Assembly: GCF_964204865.1 (NCBI RefSeq)
Contig: NC_135260.1
Span: 20,010,001 to 20,074,000 of the forward strand
Reading direction: 5' to 3'
DNA length: 64,000 nt
Origin: Styela clava
Taxonomy: Eukaryota > Chordata > Ascidiacea > Stolidobranchia > Styelidae
Position numbers and translations under genes: made by a program
In this document: positions 1-12,243 of the stretch, one piece after another
How the letters are laid out: every line of letters starts with the position of its first letter
Numbering within the stretch: position 1 is the stretch's first letter
Notes under the pieces: generated by a model
What the model was told of the DNA's origin: nothing
Databases searched by the model: none
What the model saw: the letters and a program-made list of their open reading frames with translations, nothing else

Positions 1-1385
1 ATCCACGTGATAGAATATTGTGGAGAAAAAAGCGAGAAAAAATGAAAACTCACCATCTTCTAGCAGACGCTTTAGACCTGCCGCCTCCCTCACAGAGCGT
101 TCGTCCCAAACCGGAGAGCTCTGAATGCCATTGAAACACTCAATGAACTCAGACCTAATTTCGGACACGCCCTGCACCACGCGTGATTGGAAGTTCCAAC
201 GTGTTGGTGCACAAGCTGGGAGACGGCGGCTACATATCTGGCGAAGGAGGTCTGAGCGCTTCGGCGAAACGAAAAAAATGAAGAAAACCCCGAAACATTT
301 GCAAAAAATATACGGACGAGGGGGGTATCAAGACACATCTTTTTAAAAACGAGGTTAAATTGGTGTGCATAACAATGTAAAAAATGCGCATGAGGAAAAT
401 CTTCTTTTATATAAACTTGAACACCATGTTTCGACCTACTCATGACTGCCGCGCCGTCATAAGTTTGAGCTATCAATTTTGACTTCGCGTTGTAAGGCTG
501 TAACACTTCTTTCAGTACAGCCGATATCCCGCAAGCCGTGCGATCAACGATTGGTACAAAGCTGTGAAATCTCTCGGTAGGTTTACCATCTTTCACAAAC
601 CGAAAAATCACAGCCAGTTGGGAAACGCACGTGATGTCAGTTGTCGTCTCGTCAGACTGAATCGAAAGGAACTGGCAATTCTCAATTTCCAGAGCCAAAT
701 GTTGTAAATAAATTTTATACATTGAGTCGAGCAAATCATTTTGGATATCCTTAGATGTCCCTTTCGAAACAGTTGCGGCATCAAGATAATCTCTCAATAC
801 TGTATCCAGGGATGCGGTGTATTCCACCATATCTAAAAATACCCCTCTATTAGAAGAGCCAGCCCGTTCATCGTGCTCACGGAGGGACAGCTCGTGACAA
901 CCAATGAACTTCAAAACATCTATCAATCGACCGAGAACATGGCGGTTTTTCTCGACGTTTTGGTTGTGCCGACGAATAGAAACCGCGCGTCCTTCATCCA
1001 ACTGTGCTGCAATATTAACATTTCCGAACGTTCGGTATTTTACTGCATTGTTCAGATGCTCCATAGAAGATTGATGATCCCTGGCACGCTCGGAAAGTTG
1101 TTTAAGATCTCTAAAACCAAATTTACACCAACGTGAGTCACGGGCGGTGGCAAAAAGTAGGCAATAAAAACAAAAAAGTGCATTTTTGTCCTCGCTGTAA
1201 CACAACCATTCGTGTTTTTTATACCAAGTTTCTGCGCAGAATGTACGCCGACGCTTTCCTCCGCCATGGGATTGTTCCAGTGAACAATTTTTTGGTTGAT
1301 AAGGCCCAAGACGTTGTACCTCTAATTTTTGTTCCAGTGGCAGCTGCGAAAACGGAGTGCGAAGTAGTGCATCAACCTTATTCAT
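1..1385 (-). pseudogene. hAT-family transposase, TTF zinc finger plus DUF4371 (ZMYM1-like), frameshifted
   Basis: Starts at the ATG at 1383-1385 and is open to about 300. Residues about 50-105 hold a TTF-type zinc finger (W-KKHEWLCYS, FCFYCLLF, and a spaced H). Around residue 240 is a DUF4371 core with the transposase motif SDETTTD, followed by YDGAAVMS and the HCYAHQFNLV block typical of ZMYM1-like hAT transposases. Near 260-300, beside a 7-base T run on the coding strand, similarity shifts to another frame. That frame carries RWNFQSR, then GEFSFFL to the window edge. So there is one frameshift, and the C-terminal dimerisation part lies outside. The enzyme would cut and paste hAT DNA. A domesticated ZMYM1-like host gene is less likely because a transposon end lies just upstream. 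Confidence 0.8.
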
Positions 1386-1923
1386 TATGAGGTCTAAGGC
1401 TAAGAAATGCGAAGCCGGAAAGAAGTGAGGAGCTCAAAAGGAATGTGGAAAATCGAAAGCAAATGGACTAAAGGTCTCTAACTGATTCAAATAGCGAAAC
1501 AAGCGACAAAAACGAAGGCGAGGAAACTATCAACTCTTCAAGCAACCAACGAACGAGAAGGAATGCGTGAATATGTCAACACGTTGTTGTAAGAAACGTC
1601 GGCATTGTGTCGTCATAATTTCGGGGCTAGCCCCGATGATTTAGTAAAAGAAACAGAAAACAAACGAGACAAACGCGGCGAGTGGAAGATAAAAGAGAGA
1701 ATACGATATACAATGAGCAACCGGGGCAAAATCGGCGTCGCCCCGTCGACGTTCGGCGAAGGCTTTGCGAGCGAAAAATGAACCATGTCAGGAGAATATG
1801 GCTAGTGTAGACAGTCTGTGCAACCGATACTGAGGTATTTTTCGAAAATTCGAATATTTTTTATTATACCGAAAAAACAACCGGGGCTTTGCCCCGGTTG
1901 GCCCTATTGACGCGCCGCCACTG
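1..1923 (-). mobile_element. hAT transposon, 5' part, truncated by the left window edge
   Basis: A DNA transposon read on the minus strand. Its 5' end is at 1923, where the minus strand reads CAGTGGCGGCGCGTC, a hAT-type terminal inverted repeat. A GC-rich palindrome (ccggggc / gccccgg) lies just inside at about 1880-1900. The transposase starts at 1385, leaving a non-coding 5' leader of about 540 bp. The other end is outside the window, so no target-site duplication can be checked; the 8 bp next to the visible end are gactacac. The transposase is frameshifted, so this copy is probably not autonomous. Confidence 0.75.
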
Positions 1924-2055
1924 GACTACACACTGATTGTGAAACGAATGTCCTCCTGGCGTCCCAGAGGTTTACGTCTTCCTACTATAAATATAAAAAC
2001 TCTTAGACGTTCATTGTATTTCCAAAGTTTTTTACGTTTTATTAAATTATTTCAG

Positions 2056-2346
2056 AACACTTCAGGGCGTGGAGGTTTAACAGTGCCAAATGTCAGTCCT
2101 TTCAGTTCAACCTCCTCCTTGTACGAGTTTGACGCAATTTCAGTGTCATCTGCGTATGCAGGTTCTGAGATCCATGATGATCATCCGGACCTGAACGAAA
2201 ATGAAGAAATGACACAGATTCCACCAATCGAAGTGAGGGTTGAGGATGTCGATGGTGAGTTCAACGCTGGGGCACCAGGAGAAGAAAGTGAAGAATTTTT
2301 TCGTGGCGGGGAGGGAGGCTTTGAAACAGTTGATAACGTAGATTGA
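2056..2346 (+). CDS. Possible terminal exon of an unidentified gene, acidic C-terminus
   Basis: An open stretch follows a good acceptor (pyrimidine-rich, tttcag at 2050-2055), in phase 0. It encodes about 96 residues and ends in TGA-free TAG/TGA context at 2344-2346. It is rich in Ser at first and strongly acidic towards the end (DLNENEEM, EESEEFF). An AATAAA poly(A) signal lies 115 nt downstream at 2461-2466, which supports a last exon. I do not recognise the protein. No upstream exon is visible: the hAT transposon occupies 1-1923, so earlier exons would lie beyond it. An open frame extends upstream of the acceptor to 1948 (ATG), so a short single-exon ORF is the alternative reading. It may also be chance. 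Confidence 0.35.
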   Translation, partial: NTSGRGGLTVPNVSPFSSTSSLYEFDAISVSSAYAGSEIHDDHPDLNENEEMTQIPPIEVRVEDVDGEFNAGAPGEESEEFFRGGEGGFETVDNVD

Positions 2347-3040
2347 TGAGAAATCAAGTTCAAACTACACTGCATAACAGCGAGAAATACTGCCTCGAGA
2401 AATTACAATTTGTGGTTAATCAGCAAAGTTGTTTATATTATTACTCAGAATTATATTTTAAATAAAATTTAATATGTGAACATCATATTCGTACCATTTT
2501 TCTCAAATTTAAAAGGTTTTATCGCAAAACTATCTCACGCTTTCTCCCAATCTACCACGTCTGTCCGTCTAAGTTTCACCAAAAAATTGTCGTACTAATT
2601 CAGATGTTTTCAGATTTTGAGTCAATGTTCACTATCCACGTGAATGTAAACGTTTATATCTGCGTTTTTCGGAATGGGGTAGCGAATGTCTGTAGTTTTT
2701 GGACACGTAGTGGACATAACGATCGTTTCAATATTATGTTGTTGTTGTTCTTGTTCTTGTTCTTGTTGTTCTTTGACACGTTTTTAAAAAGTCGCTTTTC
2801 TCTTCGAATACTGGACCAATTGCTTTGAAATTTTTAGTGGTTAAAGATAAAAATTTTCTCCAGAAGGCTATTACTTTTTTTTTCGCTATGACGTCATCAA
2901 AATTATGTTACTCTACGTGTCCATATATTTGAGCATAGCTCTCTTGTTCATTTTACAAAGATTGAGGTCGCAGGAAATAGTTTAGGAACCACGGACTTAT
3001 GAAAACATAACACTCTGGCGGATTTAAACTAAAACTTAGG
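2347..3040. repeat. Non-genic stretch with dispersed repeat R1 at 2701-2949
   Basis: From 2701 (ggacacgtagtggacataac) to about 2949 (gcatagctctcttgttc) the sequence is almost identical to 52658-52889. The main difference is the length of a GTT/CTT microsatellite at about 2740-2772. Both copies hold the same Ala/Thr-poor, T-rich body and the tgacgtcatca motif. No terminal inverted repeats or coding sequence are obvious, so this is an interspersed repeat of unknown class. The rest of the stretch shows nothing recognisable. Confidence 0.6.
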
Positions 3041-3225
3041 GCGGGATTTACGTATTTATCACAGAGGAGAGAAATAGTGGGCCAGTTATTTGTTTCGGAT
3101 GCATTGACTTAATGGTGGAGAAAGCCGCAACCGCCCAGCGGTTACGTGAACCATTCTATGGCGGCGTGGAGTCCAGCAATCTTCACGCACATAGTTATCC
3201 CTCACGGTATGCGAAACCACGCATC
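3041..3225 (-). repeat. SINE fragment (body and tail)
   Basis: Shares the body of the tRNA-derived SINE seen in full at 19366-19703: the ggatttacgtatttatc tail, the block with ccgcaaccgcccagcggttacgtgaacca, and the tccagcaat segment. The tRNA-like head is missing. It reads on the minus strand. Confidence 0.55.
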
Positions 3226-3382
3226 AAAAAAAAGTTGCATTGGCGCTTAATTGATGAAAAAAATGTGTAAAGCATGCAACAAAAAAAAAACACAATTATT
3301 TTGCCCCGGCTCGTTGGCAACTGGGCAATAAAAATACATAACTACCGTTAGCACCTTCATGTTACTCATTTCATTGTACATG

Positions 3383-3511
3383 GTTCGGCAGTGCAGCGCA
3401 TGTGCTAAGCGTTAGGAAGGTTCGAATGCCATGCGGGGATCGTTATGTGCGGAGAGGATTGTTGCACTCTTCGCAGTAGCTGGTCCGTTACGGCTTCCTC
3501 CACCAACCGTA
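3383..3511 (+). repeat. SINE fragment (tRNA-like head)
   Basis: Plus-strand head of the same SINE family. The order is a degenerate box A region (gctaagcgttagg), a box B-like GGTTCGAATGCC, then the gcggggatcgttatgtgcg and ttacggcttcctccacca segments. The middle of the head is deleted, joining box A directly to box B. Together with the minus-strand fragment at 3041-3225 this suggests nested or rearranged insertions. Confidence 0.55.
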
Positions 3512-3564
3512 TAGATCTGAAACATATAACGGTCTATGAACTTGCTGCACACCCACGATTGTCA

Positions 3565-3793
3565 ACGGACATCCGGTTACCAGTCCATGTCGGGTATAGA
3601 ATTAGTTAGTTATCTTGTTTTTCGGAAGCATGGGCTCGATGGTGGAGGAGCCGTAACCGACCAGCGGTTACGTGAACCACCATACGGCGGCGAGAAGTCC
3701 AACACCCTTGCGTGGGATTCGAACCCACCAGAGGTGCGTTAGCGGTTGTATTCCTAACGCTTAGCACGATGGGCCGAGCCACACTGCCGCGCC
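3565..3793 (-). repeat. tRNA-derived SINE, 5' two-thirds
   Basis: On the minus strand the element starts with ggcgcggcagtgtggctc, a tRNA-like box A, followed by gctaagcgttaggaatac and box B (ggttcgaatccc). Then comes the family body (cgccgtatggtggttcacg, aaccgctggtcggttacgg). The 3' tail ataaatatgtaaatcc is absent. Pol III promoter boxes are present in degenerate form. Confidence 0.65.
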
Positions 3794-5802
3794 AGCTTAT
3801 AAACCAGAAGTATAATACCTGTGAATGAAATCCATCCTGCACTATTTCCCCTGAGTATGTCAGATGCATATTATGAGACTTAGTATGACAATACAGGTAT
3901 TTTAGTAAAGGTTGTTTGATAGTTAGAAGTTTATTGTGGTTATTCATTCCAAGTAATAAACGTCCAAATATTGAACATAAAAATATAACAGAATAGGTAA
4001 ATGAGATAAAAAAATGTAATGTACTTGGGTACATAACATGGACAGCAGGATTGCAGTTTAGACGTAGTTTAGAGTAAAATATACCAGCTTCGAGGAATAC
4101 CAGAAGAAAGGTGGGTCATAATCAAAACTTGCATACAAGAATGCAAGAAATAGATAAAGAAACACATGTTGAATTTTTTAATATCTTTTTAACCAAGTAA
4201 GTATATTGAGTCACCTATGCTAAATCTGTTATCATATCAACCTCAACTGCCCAATCTGTGGACGAGAGTTTTACGTTTGATACAGTAGACAGTGGTATAT
4301 CCATAAATCCATAATAGAAATTGGAGAACAAGAAAGTTTTAGTAGGGCATTATTTTTTCTTGTTCAACCAGTATAAAATTTATGTAAAATAACATGGAAA
4401 AATAATTTCAGGGTAATGGTACCATAGACCCAATAACAGATAAAAATGTCAACTAAAACTTCCAGCACCCGGCTGCACGTTGCATTGTTTTTCTATCCTA
4501 GTATATAGAATCACATTTGAAATATATCAGAATAAAAATAAAACACATAATAAACTGTCTTTAATCAGCCAATGTAATTAAAAGCAACACGAAAACAAAG
4601 TCAAATTACATACAACCTGAATTTTGTTGTGAATACATATAACATACATGGACTAACAAGTATTTGAAAGAAAATTAACTATGTTATCATAGGTCAACTT
4701 CGATAACAGGTGATTGAATCAGTATTCCGTGTATAAGGAATGATCATATCCATATGCCATCTTTATATTCATATTTAACTAATACTACAAGTTCAGACAA
4801 AAGAGAATACAATACACTGTTAGCTATGTAAATGCTATCCAAAAGTATGACCAAAATGACAAGTTGAGACAAAAAACATCCTACATTTAAAAAAATTTTT
4901 TGCCCCACCCTGTACAGCCGGAATTAATTGTATTCTAAATAATGAAGATATTATTTTAGGAAGAAATAAAAATATTTTCATTTGGAAATTTATCTGACAT
5001 ATATCTGATCGTCAAACAAAGTTAGACTAAAGACACTGAAAAAGAAAAATCAATCAAAACATTTAAACGATTTTATGTTAGCAGATTTAATTTCCAGCAA
5101 ATATTTCTGCTAAGTACTCTGTTGCGCACTACCCAATATATTAGTATTCCTTACTTCATCATACTATTTGGAAATAGTATATTGATTGTTGACTATGTAC
5201 CATTTACGGCTCTGTAGTTCAGTTGGAAGTATGGTTGAAAATAGACAGGTGTACAATCATGAATAATAAAAAAGGACAACTGAATTTATTGCAATAATAT
5301 AAGTTTCGTGAGTCATTATGAACCGGGATTGACTTAAAGTGACACTTTGTTGCCAAACTGCGGCTTGGAATGACTGTAGAATTTGATATAGGCAGAATTT
5401 AAAATCGAAGCTATTTGGAAAAGACGCAAAGATACATTTTTGGTGCTCCCGAAGGATGTGCACCAAGATGGCGCACAACCTGAACCTGGTACAATTACTA
5501 TGTTCAGGTTGTGCGCCATCTTGGTGTACATACTTCTGGAGGTCCGCTATATAGAATGATTTAATGGCAAAATAGTGATCGCAAAATCAAACTCTTCGTG
5601 GTTTTATAAAAAAGCACGCCACTGGGAAAATGCCCACATTAGATTGAAATACTAACTCAATGTGTAATACATCATGCAGAACTGTTAGCATAGCAGTGAA
5701 ACAGTAGCTTGGTCACAGTCGTGGTCGAGAAGTTTCCATAATACAAATGGGCATTGAAGATAAAGAACAATTTTCTTGACACATGCACTGCCAAATTAAA
5801 CT
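3794..5802. other. Intergenic stretch downstream of TFAM; one strong hairpin
   Basis: No convincing coding sequence on either strand. The only structure I can support is the inverted repeat at 5457-5530, listed separately. The proximal part contains the TFAM 3' UTR. A tttaat at 5560-5565 would read ATTAAA on the minus strand, a possible TFAM poly(A) signal about 240 nt past its stop. Confidence 0.5.
5457..5530. repeat. Near-perfect 29-bp inverted repeat (hairpin)
   Basis: Left arm 5457-5485 (tgtgcaccaagatggcgcac then aacctgaac) and right arm 5502-5530 pair over 29 bp with a single mismatch. The loop is 16 bp. Beyond the right arm follow atacttctggaggtccgc. The string atacttctggagcgccc recurs at 14567-14583 after a different left half, so this is probably one end of a dispersed element. 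Confidence 0.7.
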
Positions 5803-8800
5803 TCAGCTTTTCTTAGCTCTTTGCTTTCTTCCCTGAACCTTTATCTGTTTCTGATATTTCACCGGTAAAAGATGAATCTTCTCTTCAATCTTCATTCTTT
5901 CTATGTACTCTTCCATCTCTTTATCATACCGTTCTTTGTCCTTGGCTGCCTCATCAATGTATGGCTAAAGAATATGATATAATTTTTGAATGGGGACATT
6001 ACATATGATCGCTGACAACACCCTTTTTTATGCAAATTTGATCAAAATAAGATTCAGAGACTTCAAGAGTTATATGCAAATGCAACCACTGAATAGTGAC
6101 AGCTGAATGAATTAAGGTTCATCATCACAACAAGAAAGTCAATAGAAAAAACTGAAAAAGGGCATGGAACAATTCAAGTCAATACTGTCATGGAGGTGAG
6201 AATTACACTAAGTTCATTTTTGGAGAGAAAAATTCAAGTAAAGATATTTCGTAATAGGCTAAATTGGAATGATTTCTCTCTAAAAGATAGTAGCCCCCAC
6301 AAGAAATGACTGCTTGGCACATATGAACCACTTTACAATAAATTTTTGTTCACACACAACCTGTAGTTGAATCATCATTCATTTAACAAGCAATTACTCT
6401 ACCTGTTTTTGATGAGTAAACATCGTTTTCCATGTACTACTGGCATCCTTCATCAACTCCATTATTTCACTCCATGTTCGAACTTTTACAGTGGAAAATC
6501 GAGCACTTACATATATGGAATATGCACTCCTGTTTCTTTTCGGTGAACCACTGTGACGGACTTGCTGGAATTGAAGACGAGGTTTAGAAGAGCCAATATT
6601 TCGCGCTCAAAATCTTTGGTTCAAACCCCATGCCCATCCCATCAACCACAAGGCAATAAATCAGTCAGGCAATATATCGAATAAAAAAGATTCTATTCCT
6701 CAAGTAGTTGCGAGGAAGCTCATAAAACACGAGCAAGCTTATAGTCACACAACTATTGAATCTGATATTAAAAAACTTTATCCTTCTAATCTTCACAATA
6801 CATTATTATTATGGGGTCAAAAATACCTTAGAAGGATATTTCGATATAAGTTACCTTTTTATGTGATTTCCTATGCTTCATTTTCTTCTTTTCACGGAAG
6901 TCCTCAAGAAGTGACTTCTTTTCTTCTATTGAAAGAAGTGCCTTATACGAAGCACATTCTGCACGATATTGTTCTTGGAGTTCTTTCTGCTTGTTCTTAT
7001 ATGGCTAAAGAAATAGAATTTGTAATCTCAAAACATCAACAGTCCATACGAAAATAATTGTAACCTTCAATCAAAATTGCGCAATACAATGGTGTATTCC
7101 GGTTCGTCAATTGGATGTCATGTAATACATCAAGATTCAAGACCCGCTCCGACTTCTGAAATGATCTATTATGGTGCTTCACACAAGGCCCTGTACTAGC
7201 AACCACTGATATCTAACAATATGTAATGAGCTACCGAAACTTTATTTGGAATAACCGAAATCTATTTTCTGCATTTCTCACCCAATTAGGGTGTAACCTG
7301 GGATGGGGTAGCAGCACAGTTAATCGCATGTCATCGCAATTATTATAAAGAGCAATTACTACTGCCACTACATTGTCTCAATTGAATTCTTTTGAGCCTT
7401 ATGAGATCTTTTGTATAAATTTCAAAACTACAAATTTGAATCACACTGACTTTTTTATCAGTTTCTGACATTTCCTTCCATTTTGAAGCAACAAATTTGA
7501 CCGTTTCACCTAAAAAAACGATGAAAGTTTTTTTTAAAAATATGATATGTATAAAGGTCATGAATGTTTAAACAGGTCTGCTTGAGGTAATAGAACAAAT
7601 CCTGTTTATGTTACGAAGAAAAATTAAATTCAACGGAGGTCAAAAACTGAGAAAACACTTCGATATTGAATCTATCGACAAGAAAAAACGATTGTACGAC
7701 AACTAGCTATCATCGTGTTATGTGTCAAATCATTAGCATCAAAAAAAAAAACCATGAATAATATTAACAACTTTAACATCAAAATCTAATAACATGAGCC
7801 TATTTCAATCAAGTTCAACGTCTAAGTGCATAAATTTAGCAGATGATTTGCTATTTCCTTCCGAATAATTTCCTGTTCTCACATCATTAACTGGCAAATG
7901 ATTTAAAACAGGTGAGGAAACAAAACAATTATTTAGTTATTTACTATTGATATTAGTTTTCTTCAAAACCAGTATGCAAAAATCTAATTACATCACTGTT
8001 TAAAATCCCCAGATGAGATAGTTTCGAATATAAGGAATTTGAATAAGGCAATATTCAACCAATGAATTTGCATGATTCATTTTATATTCACAGAATAAAA
8101 TTTGATAATGCAAAGAAATCTTGATATTGTTTGATTCCCTATTTTCTATAATATTTGACTTCTATAAAAAACGGACCACTGTCTGTGTTTTCTCCTAAAT
8201 TGCTTGACGTATGTATATTGTACATATACCATAATAAAGATGTAAATATTGTAAAATATTTTTCTTCTCAAAAGAATTTGCTCAAAGCATAAGCAAGACT
8301 CATCTCTGCAAAAATTGAGGGTTAGATCAATTTTAAATATTCATTCCAGAGACAGGAAAGTGATGAAACTTATGGTGTTCATTACATGCATTCAGCATTT
8401 CATTATTTTGAAATCAAAGAATTTGCCATAATTAAACATAATCATTTTTGAATTTATTCAAATACTGTTAAATGAATAGTTTTAAATAGGCTGTGTTAAA
8501 CTCCGGAACAAAACAATAAAAATGTTATAATCATTGAACATTTTACAAAGATCCAGCATTTTCATCTGGTGTATAAAAATTGACTTTATGTGAGTTGTAC
8601 ATAGTGCAGACATATTCAGATATTAAAAAGTCAACCACAATTCATTTAATAAAGCTTGGTTCAATACATTTATCACCAACAAGAATAACATTGTTCAGCT
8701 CACTTAAATGCTTTTTTATGTAATAAACATTATGAATTTCAAGTATTTTAAATTTATAACATCCCTACTTTGAGCACATCCTATCATAAGCATCAACCAT

Positions 8801-9817
8801 GCTAAGGGCTGTTAATAATTGTAAAACAGCAAGGCATTATCGCCTTACTTGGCTTTCCTGAGATTTTCATCGTTGGTCTTTGTTCTTGTAAAAATACCAT
8901 AAAGGCATTCAACGGCTGTTTGGGTCGCCTGTCATCAGCAGAATGTAGAGAAAACCATGTCGCAGAAAAGAGATTTGTATTCCATGCTTTTGGTGAAAAA
9001 ATTCTGGTAAAATAATTTATCATTAAAATGCTGACCATTCCAACTGGTATGTTGCAAGGTTTTTGTTTTCAAAAACCAATTAATTTTGTAGTAACTTATC
9101 TCGAAAAAGTTCACATATACTTTAAAATGGATCCAAGAATTACCTGGAGTCGAATTGCAAGCTTTTTGTTTACTGCTGTACTGGGAAAATGTACAAGCTA
9201 GATATAAAATCACCAACCGATGATGATGAGTGATTGAAATGTACTGGGCTGAAAGTCTGCTAGATAGCAACTTACTGACTTAGTATGTAACAGAGGTTGA
9301 ACAAGAGTAATATTGCAACAGACTGAAAATCTTTTGAGATATATTAACAAATCGTACATATCATTTGTTATACCCTTTTTTTATACAAGAAAACAGTGAG
9401 ATTAGGAAACCATCAATAAAATGTCTCAGCTGCGGAAATTTATCAGATTAACAAAATAAATTTACACAAAAAAATCAGACCCTCATTGAAAATAAGCTTC
9501 GCTATACAAAAAGCAATTGTATATAATTATTTGCTTTGTGTGTGTGATTTTATCTGTTAGACAAGAATAAGTTTCTTCCGACCCCATAACAGGCAATAAA
9601 ATAATTGATAAAAACAGATAAACAAAAACTGATTATAGATTCAGGAGAGCAAACAAAACCCTAAGTACTGAAGTAAGGTTCAAAACCTACTGTTTACATA
9701 AATAAAGACATAGTTTGTATACACATGAATGCCTACATTATTTACTCACCCCAAATTTGTAGATTTCACATTGAAATTAATGCTTGATTTCAATATTGAA
9801 TTTGCAAGACGCAGCAT
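5803..9817 (-). CDS. TFAM: Transcription factor A, mitochondrial (two HMG boxes), six exons
   Basis: Coding exons on the minus strand: 9750-9817, 8849-8928, 7451-7509, 6855-7004, 6403-6564, 5803-5964. The total is 681 nt, or 226 aa (human TFAM has 246). All introns are GT-AG and every phase joins correctly. Exon 1 gives an N-terminus rich in Leu, Ser, Asn and Lys with few acidic residues (MLRLANSILKSS), as expected of a mitochondrial import signal. HMG box A spans about residues 24-92 (RPKQPLNAFMVF, KWKEM, YRAEC). A basic linker (KKKMKHRKSHKK) follows. Box B spans about 125-193 (SPKRNRSAYSIYVSARF, YDKEMEEY), then a basic tail ending RKQRAKKS. In the family, TFAM bends mtDNA at promoters and packages nucleoids. 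The weakest splice choice is the exon 2 acceptor at 8928/8929. No neighbour on the same transcript is evident. Confidence 0.9.
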
Positions 9818-12152
9818 ACTTTTTTACTAGCAGAGACGAACTTTCCACGATCAAAAATTGAGCGCGACGCTGCAAAAGAACAACAGTTCCTCCGTTCCGT
9901 CGAGCAGAAATAGCTTGTCTCGTTTATTGCTGCTGAATCACTCCGAAGACATCGGCCAAGTATGTTCTCGTATGAAAACGTGCTATACACTCGAACAGAA
10001 GGGGTAATTTGTTTTTCTCCCGCTTTGATTGTAATGTTTCGATGATAAACATTATAAGAATCTCTAGTCTAAAGGCACAATATGTTATTTATATTTTTAA
10101 ATCTATCCAAAATATAGATGCCGTAATACATGTTATGCCAAGCATGGGCTTGTGTGTATACTTCCTTAACTAATCAGCAATTAATTTACGTTGATGTAAT
10201 ACTTAAAAATCTTTGTTGTAGACAAGAAAAAATGCAAAGAATCATAAACAAAGAGTAATCCCGAAAATCTGAGATAGATGTGTTAAAATTTGCGATCCAC
10301 GAATTTCTACTAGTTTTTTAGTTTCAAACACAGAATTTACCGGTAGTTAAAAAAAATTGGATTTCGAGCAGGCATATTTTTATTTTGTTTATTAACATTT
10401 TCTCGGCTGACATAGTGATTTTGGTTTCCAATTGAAATTTTAAAATAGTTTATCATTTGATATGTATAATTTATCTTCCTTTTCACCCATTTGTACTTTG
10501 CCTCAAATCTCGGTTGTCTCTAAGATTTTTGCGACAAAACACGGCAAATAACCCAGCTAAATAAAGAGGTATAAATAAGATCACTACTACTGACCAGTGT
10601 CGAGGTCCGGTAACAGGATTGAATTCGGGGTCAAATTACGTCGTTTTCACAAAAAAAAAAGTATTGAAATGGTTTCACGTAAGTATTTCCCAATGGCGGC
10701 ATCAAAGGCATTACATGTTCAAATCATGGTTCACAGTTTATTTTAGCCACCGTGAAACGGACTTCCTAATTTTTGATTAAGTTATAAAAATCATTTATAT
10801 AAAAGAGTAAAAAGAAATACTCAAAGGATGAAAAATTATCGTATTTCGTTATCTGTTATTACGTTATTTGGTTCAAATCGATTGTGCAACTTCACAATAT
10901 ACAAACATTTGGCATGACAATCTATTCAGTGCTTATGGAGGAGTCCGCTAAAGTACGTTTAATAGTACTGGAGAAAGAACACGCCGATAGGGACATTTTT
11001 ACCCTATAGTACAGTGATCAGTAAGTACAACTACCAAGAAATGGATATGACATCACTTTCAAAAAAGATAAATAGCGCCTGATGTGGACAAAATATTAGT
11101 AAAGAAAATAACGAGGGAATAAAACTACCCTTACATAAGTTGTATGTACCAGATAAAGTAGCTGTATTCGTACACTGTGTACTAATTGCATGGAAAATCA
11201 AACTCCAACAAATTAATTCTCACAGAAGACATGGAACTCCCATAGAAATATATGAAATGTTTGATGAAAAAGATATAAAAATGTTAACAGAAGAATGTTT
11301 TAATTTTCATTCAAATAGCCCCGTAAAAATCAATAATTGTACTTTTAGTACCAGTAAAATACTGTCTGGGGCAAAAGATGCCAAGTCGTTTCACATCAAA
11401 CAACAATGAAATAGGTAATATAAAATTGTTTTACAATTCAGACCATTCATCTGAAAGGGCCAAATAGCAGATAAGTGACTTGAAGATTCGACGGTTGCAT
11501 CCAAACTACTGCAACAAGCGCACAATTGTAAACAAAGGCATAAACGGTAGACTCGAAAAATTCATATCGGGCATCTGAACTTTCGTCAATGTTTATACAC
11601 TACTCTATATATACATCAAATTTCCGGTCTCAATGTTTTGAATTATCCACACGAACAATTTTCGGGTTGAGTCATAGCTTCTACATATGGCAGCATTCTC
11701 AAATTTGTGGAAAGTTCCCTAATACCCCAACTGTGGACCAATCCATATTTTTGCTTCCCATTCAGCTATTGCTAATTCCGTATTCATACAACCAAATGAA
11801 GGCTATATGTCATCGTTTTAGAAAGAGCACGTTCGTTGAGCTGAATCATAAATTTTCAGATTGAATCGTTAATTATCGAGTTTTAGGCGAAATGCCCCAT
11901 GTTCACATGGAAATGTGAGCCAATTTTTAAATAGCTTAACGTAAAGTAATACCGGCGTCTAGTCGTAAATGTCATATTCAACTTATAGCCAGACAGAACT
12001 GTATCAAATTTTTATGAAATAGCATCTGCCACTCCACCACTTAAATCCGTACTATACTGTAAAGGGAAATAAGCGTGCTCCTCCGTATCTGGAGCATTAC
12101 CTGAACTTTATTGCAACTGGATGTACCACGATAAACAAGAAACTGAAGAAAA
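9818..12152. other. Intergenic region between TFAM and PAXBP1
   Basis: About 2.4 kb separates the TFAM start from the PAXBP1 3' end, both on the minus strand, so the TFAM promoter should lie near 9820-10100. I see no clear TATA or known operator there. The only other item is a weak open frame at 11141-11409 on the plus strand, listed separately. Confidence 0.5.
11141..11409 (+). CDS. Unassigned open frame, 89 codons
   Basis: An uninterrupted plus-strand frame ending in TGA at 11407-11409. It has a mixed composition that looks somewhat protein-like (PIEIYEMFDEKDIKMLTEE), unlike the surrounding low-complexity AT-rich DNA. It lacks an ATG near its start, has no clear splice acceptor and matches no family I know. 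It could be a remnant of a transposon protein or chance. Confidence 0.2.
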
Positions 12153-12158
12153 TTTATT
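12153..12158 (-). terminator. Poly(A) signal of PAXBP1
   Basis: Minus-strand AATAAA, 86 nt downstream of the PAXBP1 stop codon at 12244-12246, in a typical position for 3'-end formation. Confidence 0.6.
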
Positions 12159-12243
12159 AAAATATGGCAATGTTATTCACCAAAACACAACAGCACTTTT
12201 AGTAATCTATCAGAAACCATTATATATCAACCATAATGTTATT

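Noticed and set aside
3606..4034. Minus-strand frame of 142 codons
   Set aside because: It starts in AT-rich intergenic DNA and runs into a SINE; no domain or splice support.
9790..9990. 66-codon minus-strand frame overlapping TFAM exon 1
   Set aside because: The TFAM start at 9817 in another frame joins exon 2 in phase and encodes a leader-like sequence; the 66-codon frame does not join.
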